Shown piece after piece: positions 1-10,502 of a stretch of DNA of 46,231 nucleotides. Numbering within the stretch: the first letter of the stretch is position 1; each line of letters starts with the position of its first letter. A program made the position numbers and the translations under genes. The notes under the pieces are model-generated. The model searched no databases, was not told where the DNA came from, and saw nothing but the letters and a program-made list of their open reading frames with translations. This DNA comes from Alicyclobacillus sendaiensis NBRC 100866 (GTDB lineage: Bacteria > Bacillota > Bacilli > Alicyclobacillales > Alicyclobacillaceae): the NCBI RefSeq assembly GCF_001552675.1, contig NZ_BCRQ01000016.1, positions 1 to 46,231 of the forward strand, given 5' to 3'.

Positions 1-589
1 CGCCCACATGAGTCGTGAAAAGCACCGCTGCCCCCTGTGCGACCCGCGCCATCAACTCTTGGATCATGGCGGTTCGCGAGTCATGGTCAAGCGGCGAGAA
101 AGGCTCGTCGAGCAAGAAGATACGCGCGGATCGAGCGAGCATGGCCGCCCAGTACAACTTGTGGCGCATGCCGAGGGAATAGTCTCTCACCAAACGATCC
201 AACGCGCCAACGAGCCCAAACTCCGCCTCTGCTCGCTGCAACCAGGTATCCATGTCACCGCGCGGGATCGAAAACAGATAGCGGATGAATTCGGCGTTTT
301 CTCGGCCCGTGAGATAGTCGAACAGGTAAGGCTCAGCAGGAATGTAGGCCATCTCCTCCAGATACCAGCGGCTGCGGGGCAAAAGAAGATGACCGCGAAA
401 ACGGATGTTCCCCGCTTGCGGCTGCAACAGTTGCGCCGCTATGCGGAGGAAGGTCGATTTTCCAGCTCCGTTCGGTCCTCGAATCCAGACGACTTCGCCA
501 GGACGGACTTCCAGGTTCACACCCTCAAGCACGGACTGACCTGGACTGTAATGAAAGGTGACGTCTTCAAATGCCAGCAAGGGTTCCAT
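1..589 (-). CDS. ABC transporter ATP-binding protein (partial, C-terminus outside the window)
   Basis: Translation of the minus strand gives an ABC ATPase beginning MEPLLAFEDVTFHY. It shows a Walker A loop (GPNGAGKST, about residues 38-46), a signature-like YSLGM segment, Walker B (ARIFLLDEP) and the switch histidine (TTHVG) just before the window edge. The signature departs from LSGGQ, as is common in ABC-2-type exporters. The ATG at 589 has a GAGGTGAG ribosome-binding site. The gene begins 17 bases after the stop of the upstream membrane gene, so the two form an operon and probably an ABC exporter or resistance complex at the cytoplasmic membrane. Base composition here is lower in GC than in the genes from 3.4 kb onward. 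The substrate cannot be read from the sequence. Confidence 0.93.
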   Translation of the reverse strand, partial: MEPLLAFEDVTFHYSPGQSVLEGVNLEVRPGEVVWIRGPNGAGKSTFLRIAAQLLQPQAGNIRFRGHLLLPRSRWYLEEMAYIPAEPYLFDYLTGRENAEFIRYLFSIPRGDMDTWLQRAEAEFGLVGALDRLVRDYSLGMRHKLYWAAMLARSARIFLLDEPFSPLDHDSRTAMIQELMARVAQGAAVLFTTHVG

Positions 590-606
590 CACTCACCTCA
601 TTACCC

Positions 607-2841
607 TTAAATCCCAAAGACTGATTCCATCCAAGCAGCGATGAAGAGAAGCGCGATGGCACCGAAAGACAACACCGTTGCCCGTTTGAGCGTTACCCAT
701 GTCTGCAAACTCGACGCGATGCCTCGCCTCCTCATCCCCATCACCGCGAAGAGAAGGTAAGGAACAAGGGCCGCAAGAATTTGAGCCGGAATTTCGAATA
801 CGGCGTGCGGAAGAAACGCCGTGTAAATCCAGCTCGAATGTCCCTCCTGGAACGTGAGGCAAAGGGCCTCGCCCGCCATAAGGCCATTGAAAGCGAGCAA
901 AACGAGGCTACCAAGGCCAAGCGTGATCAATCCCACCCCTACATCCATGCCCCAAGAGGCCACGTTGTGCACAAAGTACGCCTGCCATGGGAGACGCGGA
1001 TTGTGCGCCACCGGCGGAGCGAAGGAGATTTCGAGGTATGCGCCGACTGCAATCGCGAAGGCATAAATTCCACATAACGTGATGACCATGCGCCCAAAGC
1101 CCGAGAGAAGCGCGCGCCCAAACGCCCCCGAACGGCCCCCGGCCACCCGATCCCCCGCATGGCGAGCACCCTCACTCAGAGCGTTGCCCCGACTGGTTGG
1201 AATCCACATCCACGCGATTATACCCGCATCCACGCAAATGAGCCCGAGCGCCAAGAGACTGATCCATTCATTGGCCAAGGTGTTTTGAAAGAAGAGACTG
1301 ACACACAAGAAACTCAAAAATACGATGTAAATCAGTCTTTTAGGGAGTTGTTCAAGAAACCGAATAAACGTAAGTCCCACATTTTCGCGAGCCACCGCGA
1401 AAATGTCGTCGTAGTCATAGCGATTCATCGCAAAAATGCGCAACGAACACACCAAAAATGCCAACCCGCAGGTGGCGACCAAGCCTGCAAAACCCATTGC
1501 CAAATCCCAGGCTCCGACTCTCCGCACCAAACAAACGGCCACGAAGATGAGCGATAGTTCGATGACCAAGGGCAGGCCGAGCAGCCTAAGGAGCTTGGCC
1601 TTCGAACATTTCAGTCGCAACAGACTCTCTGTCGGCGACAACCGCACCAACTCGTGCTGGCGCAACTCGCTTCCAGGATAGAGAATAGGAAAGCTCCAAA
1701 AAAAGAGGCTTGCTGTCTGATAGCAGGCATGGAGCGCGATAAACCAGCAGCCAAGCACCACACCTGCGGGTGACGCGACGCCGAAGAGACCGATGACCAC
1801 GCCAAGCGATGAACTCACCGCCGGCGGCACAATCAATTGCCATCGGGACGATAAGGGTGTCAAGAACTGATTGCGCTGAAGCCAAAGAAGGTCTCTCCAT
1901 ACAAACGGATCGAAAGGGTACATGGCACGCGCAACGGCGTGATAAAACGCATAGATTCCTCGCGAGCCAAAGTCCAAGCCGCTGCCACTGGCCAAAAGGG
2001 TACGGGCCTCGCGCTTCGCGTCCAACAAACGGATGACCACCCATGCGATGAGCACGGCAATTCCCGCGATTTCTTCCTGCGCCGCATGTCTGCCCACCCA
2101 GACAGCACACGTGTGGCCCAAGCTCAGCAGATGCTCCCTCCAAGCGCTTGAAAACGCTCGAAGCGTACCTTCAGGGTCCGCCACCAACGCTGATAAAGGC
2201 CAGGGATGGCGCGCCATGGGCGCGATCACCACGTCAGTCCCCACAGCGGTCAGCGCAGTCAGGCCGACAAGTGAAAGCAAGTACCTCCAAGCAGGAACCG
2301 GAACTGAAATCAAAGAACCTCCTGGCTTCGCTCGCGATGTGAGCGTCGATAGATGAATGAGTGTGACGACGCCCACAAATATCACGGCCAGACCCGCACC
2401 GAGCAACGGACTGGAAGGCCAGCTCACAAGCACCAGACAGGCGACAAGTTCGGGACCACCGTAGTGAATCCAGAAGCTCACCGTCTCCGCAGCGAGACGT
2501 TCCACCCACAAGTTCTCCATGGGAAGCGGCGATAGATGGAGCACCTCGCGAATGGCTTCTCGGTCCAACCCAACGATGCCACGCCGCGCCACGCTCCGCG
2601 GTAAATACAGATTGAAGGCGAGCACCAGTCCCGCGATGACCGGCCAGGCACCCCATTGGCGACTGTTCAGAACGAACAGCGCCATGATGAGATACACCGT
2701 ATTCTGCAGGAGATAGGCTACCGCAACGGTGGCCCACGGCGCAGAGACGCCGAGCATGCTTTGAACGCGCTCTGTCAAACCCGCATACTCTTGTCGCATT
2801 TGATGGCGTACGAGCGACCACAACACTGGGCTCCATTTCAT
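607..2841 (-). CDS. Large polytopic membrane protein, probable ABC exporter permease subunit
   Basis: About 744 residues with many hydrophobic segments spread over the whole length (for example near 40-80, 140-175, 190-215, 340-400, 425-470, 510-555 and 595-680) and arginine-rich cytoplasmic loops. I recognise no specific family motif; the permease role is inferred from size, topology and the ATPase gene 17 bases downstream. It may be a single-chain permease of a drug, peptide or lipid exporter. The ATG at 2841 is preceded in frame by a TTG at 2844, and neither has a good ribosome-binding site (a GGGGG run lies about 20 bases upstream), so the start is uncertain. GC content is visibly below that of the rest of the window, which may mark acquired DNA. 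Confidence 0.82.
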   Translation of the reverse strand: MKWSPVLWSLVRHQMRQEYAGLTERVQSMLGVSAPWATVAVAYLLQNTVYLIMALFVLNSRQWGAWPVIAGLVLAFNLYLPRSVARRGIVGLDREAIREVLHLSPLPMENLWVERLAAETVSFWIHYGGPELVACLVLVSWPSSPLLGAGLAVIFVGVVTLIHLSTLTSRAKPGGSLISVPVPAWRYLLSLVGLTALTAVGTDVVIAPMARHPWPLSALVADPEGTLRAFSSAWREHLLSLGHTCAVWVGRHAAQEEIAGIAVLIAWVVIRLLDAKREARTLLASGSGLDFGSRGIYAFYHAVARAMYPFDPFVWRDLLWLQRNQFLTPLSSRWQLIVPPAVSSSLGVVIGLFGVASPAGVVLGCWFIALHACYQTASLFFWSFPILYPGSELRQHELVRLSPTESLLRLKCSKAKLLRLLGLPLVIELSLIFVAVCLVRRVGAWDLAMGFAGLVATCGLAFLVCSLRIFAMNRYDYDDIFAVARENVGLTFIRFLEQLPKRLIYIVFLSFLCVSLFFQNTLANEWISLLALGLICVDAGIIAWMWIPTSRGNALSEGARHAGDRVAGGRSGAFGRALLSGFGRMVITLCGIYAFAIAVGAYLEISFAPPVAHNPRLPWQAYFVHNVASWGMDVGVGLITLGLGSLVLLAFNGLMAGEALCLTFQEGHSSWIYTAFLPHAVFEIPAQILAALVPYLLFAVMGMRRRGIASSLQTWVTLKRATVLSFGAIALLFIAAWMESVFGI

Positions 2842-3424
2842 CAAGCGTATCGGTATACGTCCCCCTTTCCGTGTGATGGCCTACGAAAGGGCAACAAGAC
2901 CATTGTATCCAGGAATTTGGCTTGCCGTGCTATCATTTTGATGTCACATCCTCGTATCCCACTGGATCAGCGACATACTGCCCATTCGACGCCAATAAAC
3001 TCGCAAATTTTTTCGATTAGAGGGGCAACCTTGATTTCATAACATTTCTTCTAAGATGCACAAGAGGTGGAATCAGGGGCTGGGTCCTGTTGGAGCGTTG
3101 CTCGTTTGGGGTTATTTGATGCACAAAAATTCGTGCATAAAGTCGAAAGATTGGGAAGTGACCCTGGACGACCAACCGCCATGTCCGCATGACGCGATGG
3201 TCCGCAGCGCGCTGTGCGAAGGAGGCTGGCGCGACAGAATCTAGGGCCTGCTGACAAATGGATGGTCGGGCACAGACAAGGGGCTACACCATCGCTAGCC
3301 TACATGATGCAGCCCCGCTGTACGCCGTCGATTCGGACACCCTCGTCCTACCCCGATGGCATCCTCCCAGGTGACACGGGCTGGGACCTGTTGAGACGTT
3401 CCCCATCCCGCGCGCCCCTCTACA
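2842..3424. other. Intergenic region of about 580 bases without a convincing gene
   Basis: Only short frames without ribosome-binding sites or recognisable products are present. Two things stand out: an inverted repeat at 3119-3138 (arms ATGCAC and GTGCAT) and an imperfect direct repeat of about 23 bases at 3076-3099 and 3378-3400 (GGGCTGGG then CCTGTTG then CGTT). The left part is AT-rich like the ABC genes and the right part GC-rich like the following genes, so the boundary between two compositions falls here. It could hold the scar of a lost element, but no transposase remnant was recognised. Confidence 0.5.
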
Positions 3425-5041
<1,617 letters not shown>

Positions 5042-5072
5042 ACTCCGTCCCTCCCGCCCGCTGTGCGCGGCC

Positions 5073-6314
5073 TCACGCCTCACTCACCCAACGCCCGCCG
5101 CGAAAGATGGGCACCGTGCGGCCGTCCTGAAGCAGCGCGTCGATGTCCAAATCCGGCGAGCCAATCATGAAGTCCACGTGCATGAGGCTGTCGTTCAGCC
5201 CGCGCGCCTCCCATTCCTCGTGGGCAAGCTGGTGCCCGCCCTCGACGAGCGGATACGCGCGGCCGATGGCCAGATGGCAACTCGCGTTCTCGTCAAACAG
5301 CGTGTTGTAGAAGATGCGGTTCATCTGCGCGATGGGCGAGTCCACCGGCACGAGCGCCACCTCGCCGAGGTAATGGCTGCCCTCGTCCGCCTCAATGATG
5401 GCCTTGAGCGCCTCCTCGCCCTTCTCCGCGCTGTACTCGACAATGCGCCCGTTTTCAAAGCGAAGCCGGATGCCTTCGATGAGCGATCCGCCGTGGTTGA
5501 GCGGCATGGTGCTCGCCACCGTGCCGTTCACGCCCGTCTTCTTCGGCGCCGTGAACACCTCTTCCGTCGGGATGTTCGCGACAAACCGGATGCCTTTCAC
5601 GTCGGGATGGCCGGCCGCCTCAAAGTAGTGGCCCTCCGCCAGCTCGATGGTGAGATCCGTACCTGGCGCCCGGTAGTGCAGCGCGCGGATCTTGAGCCCG
5701 TTCAGCCACGCCGCGCGGCGCTTCAGGTTGGCAATGTGATGCTCCCAGTCCGCAATCGGATCTTCGCCCGTCGCGCGCGAAGCCTGCAGGATGTCCCGCC
5801 AGAGCGCTTCAAACCGCTCCTCGCGCGCGAGTTCCGGGTGCACCGCGTCGGCCCACGCCTGGGTCGGGGCCGAGGCGAGCGTCCAGCGGTGCTTGTCGTT
5901 CGTGCGCTCATTGTCGAACGGCCGGAACGCCTCGCGCACCGCCCGCTCCGCCTGCTCGACGCGGTCCCGCGGAATGCCGGCAAACAGCGCCGGATCGCTC
6001 GCCGGCATCGCGATGTACGCCGCGCCCATCTCGGCGAGGCGCTCCACCCAAGCGACTTGCCACTTCGCGCGCTCGCGCAAGATGCCGATGTCCGCGCACT
6101 TCACGGTCTCGCGCAGCCACCACTCGTCGCCCCAGTCGATGTGCACGTAGCTCGCGCCCGCGTCGTACGCGGCCTCGGCGAGAAGCCTCGCAAACGGCAC
6201 CTGGTCCGGGTACACCTGGCGCGACCCAAACCCAATGACGAGCGGCTGCCCCGGCTGCAGATTCACCCCCACCCGCACAATCAGTTCAGCGTATTTGCGC
6301 AATTGTTCGATCAC
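5073..6314 (-). CDS. M29-family metallo-aminopeptidase (AmpS/PepS type)
   Basis: 413 residues, the normal size of M29 thermophilic aminopeptidases, which remove N-terminal residues from peptides using two metal ions. The metal-ligand pattern of the family is in order: glutamate in IPTEEVFTAP, glutamate in YLGEVALVP, histidine in ASCHLAIG, tyrosine in GRAYPLVEGG, then histidine and aspartate in SLMHVDFMIGS near the C-terminus. The N-terminal domain begins MIEQLRKYAELIVRVGVN, typical of the family. No signal peptide, so cytoplasmic. The downstream Ggt-like gene starts 31 bases after this stop. Divergent from the ugp cluster, with a 203-base gap that must contain both promoters. Confidence 0.94.
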   Translation of the reverse strand: MIEQLRKYAELIVRVGVNLQPGQPLVIGFGSRQVYPDQVPFARLLAEAAYDAGASYVHIDWGDEWWLRETVKCADIGILRERAKWQVAWVERLAEMGAAYIAMPASDPALFAGIPRDRVEQAERAVREAFRPFDNERTNDKHRWTLASAPTQAWADAVHPELAREERFEALWRDILQASRATGEDPIADWEHHIANLKRRAAWLNGLKIRALHYRAPGTDLTIELAEGHYFEAAGHPDVKGIRFVANIPTEEVFTAPKKTGVNGTVASTMPLNHGGSLIEGIRLRFENGRIVEYSAEKGEEALKAIIEADEGSHYLGEVALVPVDSPIAQMNRIFYNTLFDENASCHLAIGRAYPLVEGGHQLAHEEWEARGLNDSLMHVDFMIGSPDLDIDALLQDGRTVPIFRGGRWVSEA

Positions 6315-6517
6315 GTCATTCTCCCCTTGTCAGCCATGGATGTCCTGTAGGTGATTCGCTCTGCACGGGCGCTCCTCTCCCACTATAACAAATCGCGCGA
6401 GTTCACGAGAGCTTCACACAAGGGACACACTTCCTTTGCAGGCGGTTCACAGTCGACTCGTACACTCGCGTTGGAGTCCATCCCCGTGAACTTCTCGTAT
6501 CGGAAAGGAGGGCGCTC

Positions 6518-7453
6518 GTGGCCAAGACCGCCGAAGCCGTGATCGCAAAGGTGCAACCGGATAGGCGCGTGGAGAGGCGCCGCACGTCCCTGCAACTCAC
6601 GGGCGTCGCCATGATGGCGCCCGCACTTCTCTTTCTGCTCGCGTTTGTGTTTGCGCCGATGGGCTACGCGCTGTACCTGAGCCTCTACCAGTCGACGCTG
6701 TACACCCCTCAACCCGTGTTCGCCGGCTTCGCCAACTACGCGCGCCTGTTTTCGTCGCCCGACTTTTGGCAGGCGGCGTCCAACACGGTGTGGCTGGCCG
6801 CCGGCATGATGGCGCTGTCGCTGCCCGCGGCACTCATCCTCGCCGTGCTCCTGAACCAGCGCATCCGCGGGCGAGCGGTATTCCGGACGGCGATCTTCGG
6901 CCCGTACGTGATCCCGCTCGTGAGCTCGGGCCTCATCTTTTCGCTGCTCTTCGCGACGGACGGAGGCCCGGTGAACCTGGCTCTGCAGCGCCTCGGTCTG
7001 CCGCCCGTCAACTGGCTCGGTCAAGGGCGAACGGCACTTCTGTCCGTGCTCATCCTCACGGCATGGCAGTTCACCGGCTATTACGCCATCATCTTCCTCG
7101 CCGGGCTGCAGAGCGTGCCCACGTCGCTCGTGGAGGCATGCCAGGTGGACGGCGGGGGGCGGTGCCAGGTGTTTCGCCACGTGACGCTGCGCGCGCTGGG
7201 GCCGAGCCTCTTTTTCGCCGTGGTCATCTGCCTCATCCAGACGTTCCAGACGTTCGACCAGGTGTACGTCATGACGGGCGGCGGGCCGGACGGGGCCACG
7301 ACCACGTTCGCCTACTACATCTTCGAAAAAGGCTTTCAGGCGTTCAACATCGGCGAGTCGTCCGCGGCAAGCGTCCTTCTCATCCTCGTGCTCGCGTGCC
7401 TCTCGTACCTGCAGATGCGCGTGAGCCGCCGCTGGGTGGTGGAGGAGTCGTGA
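6518..7453 (+). CDS. ugpA: ABC transporter permease, UgpA/MalF type
   Basis: Inner-membrane permease of a carbohydrate- or glycerol-phosphate-type ABC importer (CUT1 family). Six membrane segments are visible, the first near residues 30-52. The cytoplasmic EAA loop that docks the ATPase reads EACQVDGGGRCQVF. The GTG start at 6518 has a strong AAAGGAGG site seven bases upstream. It overlaps ugpE by four bases and is followed by a binding protein and a glycerophosphodiester phosphodiesterase, which makes glycerol-3-phosphate or glycerophosphodiesters the likely substrate, although family membership alone would also allow a sugar. No ATPase gene is in the cluster, so a shared MsmX/UgpC-like ATPase encoded elsewhere must be used. 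Confidence 0.9.
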   Translation: MAKTAEAVIAKVQPDRRVERRRTSLQLTGVAMMAPALLFLLAFVFAPMGYALYLSLYQSTLYTPQPVFAGFANYARLFSSPDFWQAASNTVWLAAGMMALSLPAALILAVLLNQRIRGRAVFRTAIFGPYVIPLVSSGLIFSLLFATDGGPVNLALQRLGLPPVNWLGQGRTALLSVLILTAWQFTGYYAIIFLAGLQSVPTSLVEACQVDGGGRCQVFRHVTLRALGPSLFFAVVICLIQTFQTFDQVYVMTGGGPDGATTTFAYYIFEKGFQAFNIGESSAASVLLILVLACLSYLQMRVSRRWVVEES

Positions 7454-8277
7454 AGCCTCATGTCGTGTGGAAGGCGACGTCCTACGCGCTTCTGACGCTG
7501 GCAGCTGCGGCGTGCTTTGCACCCGTGTATTGGATGATCCGCACGTCGCTCATGCCGACCAACGATCTGCTCTCGTCGGCGCTCTGGCCCGCGCACCCCG
7601 CGTGGGGCAACTTTGCCGCCGCGTGGCGCGCCCAACCGTTCCTCCTCTACCTGTGGAACAGCGTGTTCACCAACGGCGCCATCGTCGCGCTACAGGTTGT
7701 GACATCTTCACTCGCCGCGTACGCGCTCGTCTTCATCCCACTCCGCGGCAAGCGCTGGCTGTTCTTCGCCGTGCTCGTGGGCATGATGGTGCCCATGCAG
7801 GCGACCTTCGTGCCTGTCTACACCATGCTGTCCGCGGTGCATCTCATCAACACGTACGGCGCGCTCATCCTGCCGTACGCCGGATCGGCCTTCGGCATCT
7901 TCCTCATGCGCCAAGGATTTCTCACGCTGCCGCGGGACATCGTGGACGCCGCGCGGGTGGACGGCGCGAGCGAGTGGTGGATTTTGACGCGCATCGTGCT
8001 GCCCAACAGCAAGCCGACCGTCGTGACGCTCGTGCTGCTCAACTTTGTCTACCACTACAACAGCCTGTTCTGGCCGCTCGTGGCCACGAACACCACCAAC
8101 ATGCGCGTGGTACCCGTCGCCCTGTCGTACTTCCTGACACAGGACGCGGGCCAGACGCTGCAGTGGAACTACGCGATGGCGTTTGACATCTTCGCCATTG
8201 CGCCGGTGGTCATCCTATTCCTCATCGGCCAGCGCTACTTCGTCCAGGGCGTGGCCCAGACGGCCGTGAAGGGATAA
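7450..8277 (+). CDS. ugpE: ABC transporter permease, UgpE/MalG type
   Basis: 275-residue second permease of the importer. It has six predicted membrane helices, and its EAA loop DAARVDGASEWW with a following IVLPNSKP is the classical MalG/UgpE signature. The GTG start at 7450 overlaps the TGA of ugpA (GTGA), with the ribosome-binding site GGTGGAGGAG inside the end of ugpA, so translation is likely coupled. The same frame stays open much further upstream (to about 6766), but that stretch is the opposite reading of ugpA and lacks a ribosome-binding site. It forms the heterodimeric channel with UgpA and receives substrate from the lipoprotein encoded next. Confidence 0.92.
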   Translation: MKPHVVWKATSYALLTLAAAACFAPVYWMIRTSLMPTNDLLSSALWPAHPAWGNFAAAWRAQPFLLYLWNSVFTNGAIVALQVVTSSLAAYALVFIPLRGKRWLFFAVLVGMMVPMQATFVPVYTMLSAVHLINTYGALILPYAGSAFGIFLMRQGFLTLPRDIVDAARVDGASEWWILTRIVLPNSKPTVVTLVLLNFVYHYNSLFWPLVATNTTNMRVVPVALSYFLTQDAGQTLQWNYAMAFDIFAIAPVVILFLIGQRYFVQGVAQTAVKG

Positions 8278-8319
8278 ACACGGCGCCCGCGCGAGGCGCA
8301 TACATTGGGAGGGAAATTC

Positions 8320-9645
8320 ATGAAGCGAGATCGACTGTGGACATCCGGCGCGCTCCTGGCGCTAGGTCTTGTGGCGACCGGGTGCGGCGCGCCCGCGGCG
8401 AATGGCGGCGGACAGGCGGCGACGGCTGCGAGCCGGGCCGCGGCGTCGAGCCAGCCCGTGACCATCACGTTCTGGTATGGGGTCGGCACCACGCTGAGCC
8501 AGGACATTCAGCAGATGGTGCAGGAGTTCAACCGGACCCACCCCGGCATCAAGGTGGTGGCCACGTACCAGGGCAGCTACTCGGGCGGCGGCGAGGAACA
8601 ACAGAAGCTGCTCGCGGCCATCAAGGCGGGCGATCCGCCCACCCTCGCGCAGATTGAAGTGCACGCGATGCCGGTTTTCGCCGCGAGCGGCCAGCTGCTC
8701 GACCTCACCCAGCTGATGCAGTCGTCGAGCGTCGACAAGCCGTCCAACTTCCTGCCGGGCATCCTCGTCTCGACGCAGTATCAGGGCCGGTACTACGGGG
8801 TGCCGTTCAATCGGAGCGTCCCGGTGCTCTACTACAACAAGACGCTCTTCGCGAAGGCGCACATCGCCTCGCCGCCTTCCAACTGGACCGAGCTCGCGGC
8901 GGACGCGAAGAAGCTCACGAGTGGGGCCGGATCGAGCAAAATCTACGGCTTCGAGCCGCTCGTCGACTGGTGGCCGTGGGAGTACGCGGTGGAATCGGGC
9001 GGCGGCTCCATCCTGTCGCCGGATTTGAGCCGCGCCACGTTTGACCAGCCGCCCGCGCTCTCCATTCTCGAGACCGAGCAGTCGCTCGTGAAGCAGGGCT
9101 ACGCGAAGGTGGAGACGGGGCCGAACTATTGGGACCTCATGACGCAGGATTTCATCAACGGCCAGGTGGCCATGGACATCGACTCCATCGGCAGCGCAGG
9201 CAAGGTGACGAAAGGCGTGGGCGACAAGTTCCAGTGGGGCACCGCGCTTTTGCCGCGCGGGAAGACGCTCGCGGTCCCGCCGGGCGGCGGCGATCTCGTC
9301 ATCTTCAAGGACGCCACGCCCGCACAGCAGAAGGCCGCGTGGACGTTCATCCAGTGGTGGACCGCGCCCAAGCAGTCGGTGAAGTGGTCCACCGAAACCG
9401 GCTACCTGCCGGTGCAGAAGGCGGATCTGAGCGATCCCGTCTATCAGGCGTACCTCAACAAGCATCCGCAGTACCGGACCGCCATCGAGGAACTCCGGTA
9501 TGAGCATCCGTCGCCCGCATCGCCCGCGTACCTCGCGGCGCTGCAGCCGGTGCAACAAGCGCTTCAAGGCATCTTCGACGAGGGCAAGCCCGTCGCGGCC
9601 ACCATGCATGAGGCCGCTCAAGCTGCCGATCAAAACCTCGGATGA
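8320..9645 (+). CDS. ugpB: Extracellular solute-binding lipoprotein, UgpB type
   Basis: 441 residues, the usual size of family 1 solute-binding proteins. The N-terminus is a lipoprotein signal with lipobox VATGC (cysteine at about residue 22), so the mature protein is anchored to the outer face of the membrane. It then has an alanine/glycine/serine-rich linker and a binding fold starting PVTITFWYGVG. The segment VPFNRSVPVLYYNKTLFAKA corresponds to the conserved hinge/ligand region of UgpB and maltose-binding relatives. The ATG at 8320 is preceded by GGGAGGGA; a TTG at 8305 in the same frame is less likely because it would put the ribosome-binding site inside the gene. It captures glycerol-3-phosphate or glycerophosphodiesters, if the neighbours are a guide, for delivery to UgpAE. 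Confidence 0.92.
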   Translation: MKRDRLWTSGALLALGLVATGCGAPAANGGGQAATAASRAAASSQPVTITFWYGVGTTLSQDIQQMVQEFNRTHPGIKVVATYQGSYSGGGEEQQKLLAAIKAGDPPTLAQIEVHAMPVFAASGQLLDLTQLMQSSSVDKPSNFLPGILVSTQYQGRYYGVPFNRSVPVLYYNKTLFAKAHIASPPSNWTELAADAKKLTSGAGSSKIYGFEPLVDWWPWEYAVESGGGSILSPDLSRATFDQPPALSILETEQSLVKQGYAKVETGPNYWDLMTQDFINGQVAMDIDSIGSAGKVTKGVGDKFQWGTALLPRGKTLAVPPGGGDLVIFKDATPAQQKAAWTFIQWWTAPKQSVKWSTETGYLPVQKADLSDPVYQAYLNKHPQYRTAIEELRYEHPSPASPAYLAALQPVQQALQGIFDEGKPVAATMHEAAQAADQNLG

Positions 9646-9677
9646 TGACCGCGCTCAAATGACAGGGAGGTCCATTC

Positions 9678-10451
9678 ATGATCCGAGAACTCCTGATGCG
9701 CGACGACACGCTCTGGATCGCCCACCGCGGCGCGTCCGCCGAGTGCCCGGAGAACACGCTGCCCGCCTTCGCGCGGGCGGCGGAGCTTGGCGCGGACATG
9801 ATTGAGCTCGACGTGCGCCTCACGGGCGACGGCGGTGTCGTGATCCTGCACGATCCGACCGTCGACCGGACAACTGACGGCACGGGCCTCGCCGCCGACA
9901 TGCGGCTCGCCGATCTGCGCAAGCTCGACGCCGGATCGTGGTTTGACGCGCGATTTCGCGGCACGCGCATTCCCACGCTCGACGAGGTGTTTGCCACGGT
10001 GCCGCACATGTGCCTGAACATCGAGCTCAAGACGAGCCCCATCGCACACACCCGCCAGCTCATCCGCCGCGTGCTCGGCGCCATCTACCGCCACAACGCC
10101 CGGGACCGCGTCCTCATCTCCTCGTTCGATCACGCCGCGCTGGCCGAGGTTCGCCGCTTCGACCGAGACATCGCCCTCGGCGTGCTCTACACCGGGCGCC
10201 TGCTCGAACCCATTCAGCTGGCCGAGCGTCTCGGCGCGCAGAGCCTTCACCCGGACATCGAGCACCTGGACCCGCTGTTTGTGGCAGAGGCGAAGGCCCA
10301 CCACCTCGCCGTCTACACGTGGACCGCGAAGAGCGAGCTCGCCGTGCAGCGGGCGCTCTCCTGCCAAGTCTCCGGCATCATCCTGGACGATCTCCGGCTG
10401 AAACAAACCACCACCCGCGCGCTTCCGTCGCCCACCCCGCCGTCCGCGTGA
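9678..10451 (+). CDS. Cytoplasmic glycerophosphodiester phosphodiesterase (UgpQ-like)
   Basis: 257-residue GDPD-family enzyme that hydrolyses glycerophosphodiesters to glycerol-3-phosphate and an alcohol. Catalytic and metal residues are present in order: His16-Arg17 in AHRGAS, the PENTLPAF glutamate, ELDVRLT, and the HD pair in ILHDPTVDRTTDGTG. No signal peptide, so it acts on imported diesters, as UgpQ does in other bacteria. The ATG at 9678 has GGGAGG seven bases upstream. It lies 32 bases after ugpB and is almost certainly in the same operon. Its product would feed GlpD, encoded at 32.6 kb. Confidence 0.95.
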   Translation: MIRELLMRDDTLWIAHRGASAECPENTLPAFARAAELGADMIELDVRLTGDGGVVILHDPTVDRTTDGTGLAADMRLADLRKLDAGSWFDARFRGTRIPTLDEVFATVPHMCLNIELKTSPIAHTRQLIRRVLGAIYRHNARDRVLISSFDHAALAEVRRFDRDIALGVLYTGRLLEPIQLAERLGAQSLHPDIEHLDPLFVAEAKAHHLAVYTWTAKSELAVQRALSCQVSGIILDDLRLKQTTTRALPSPTPPSA

Positions 10452-10502
10452 TGGCAGAGGAGAGATTTGTTACAATCGGATCACCATTTCACAGAGGGAG
10501 CG

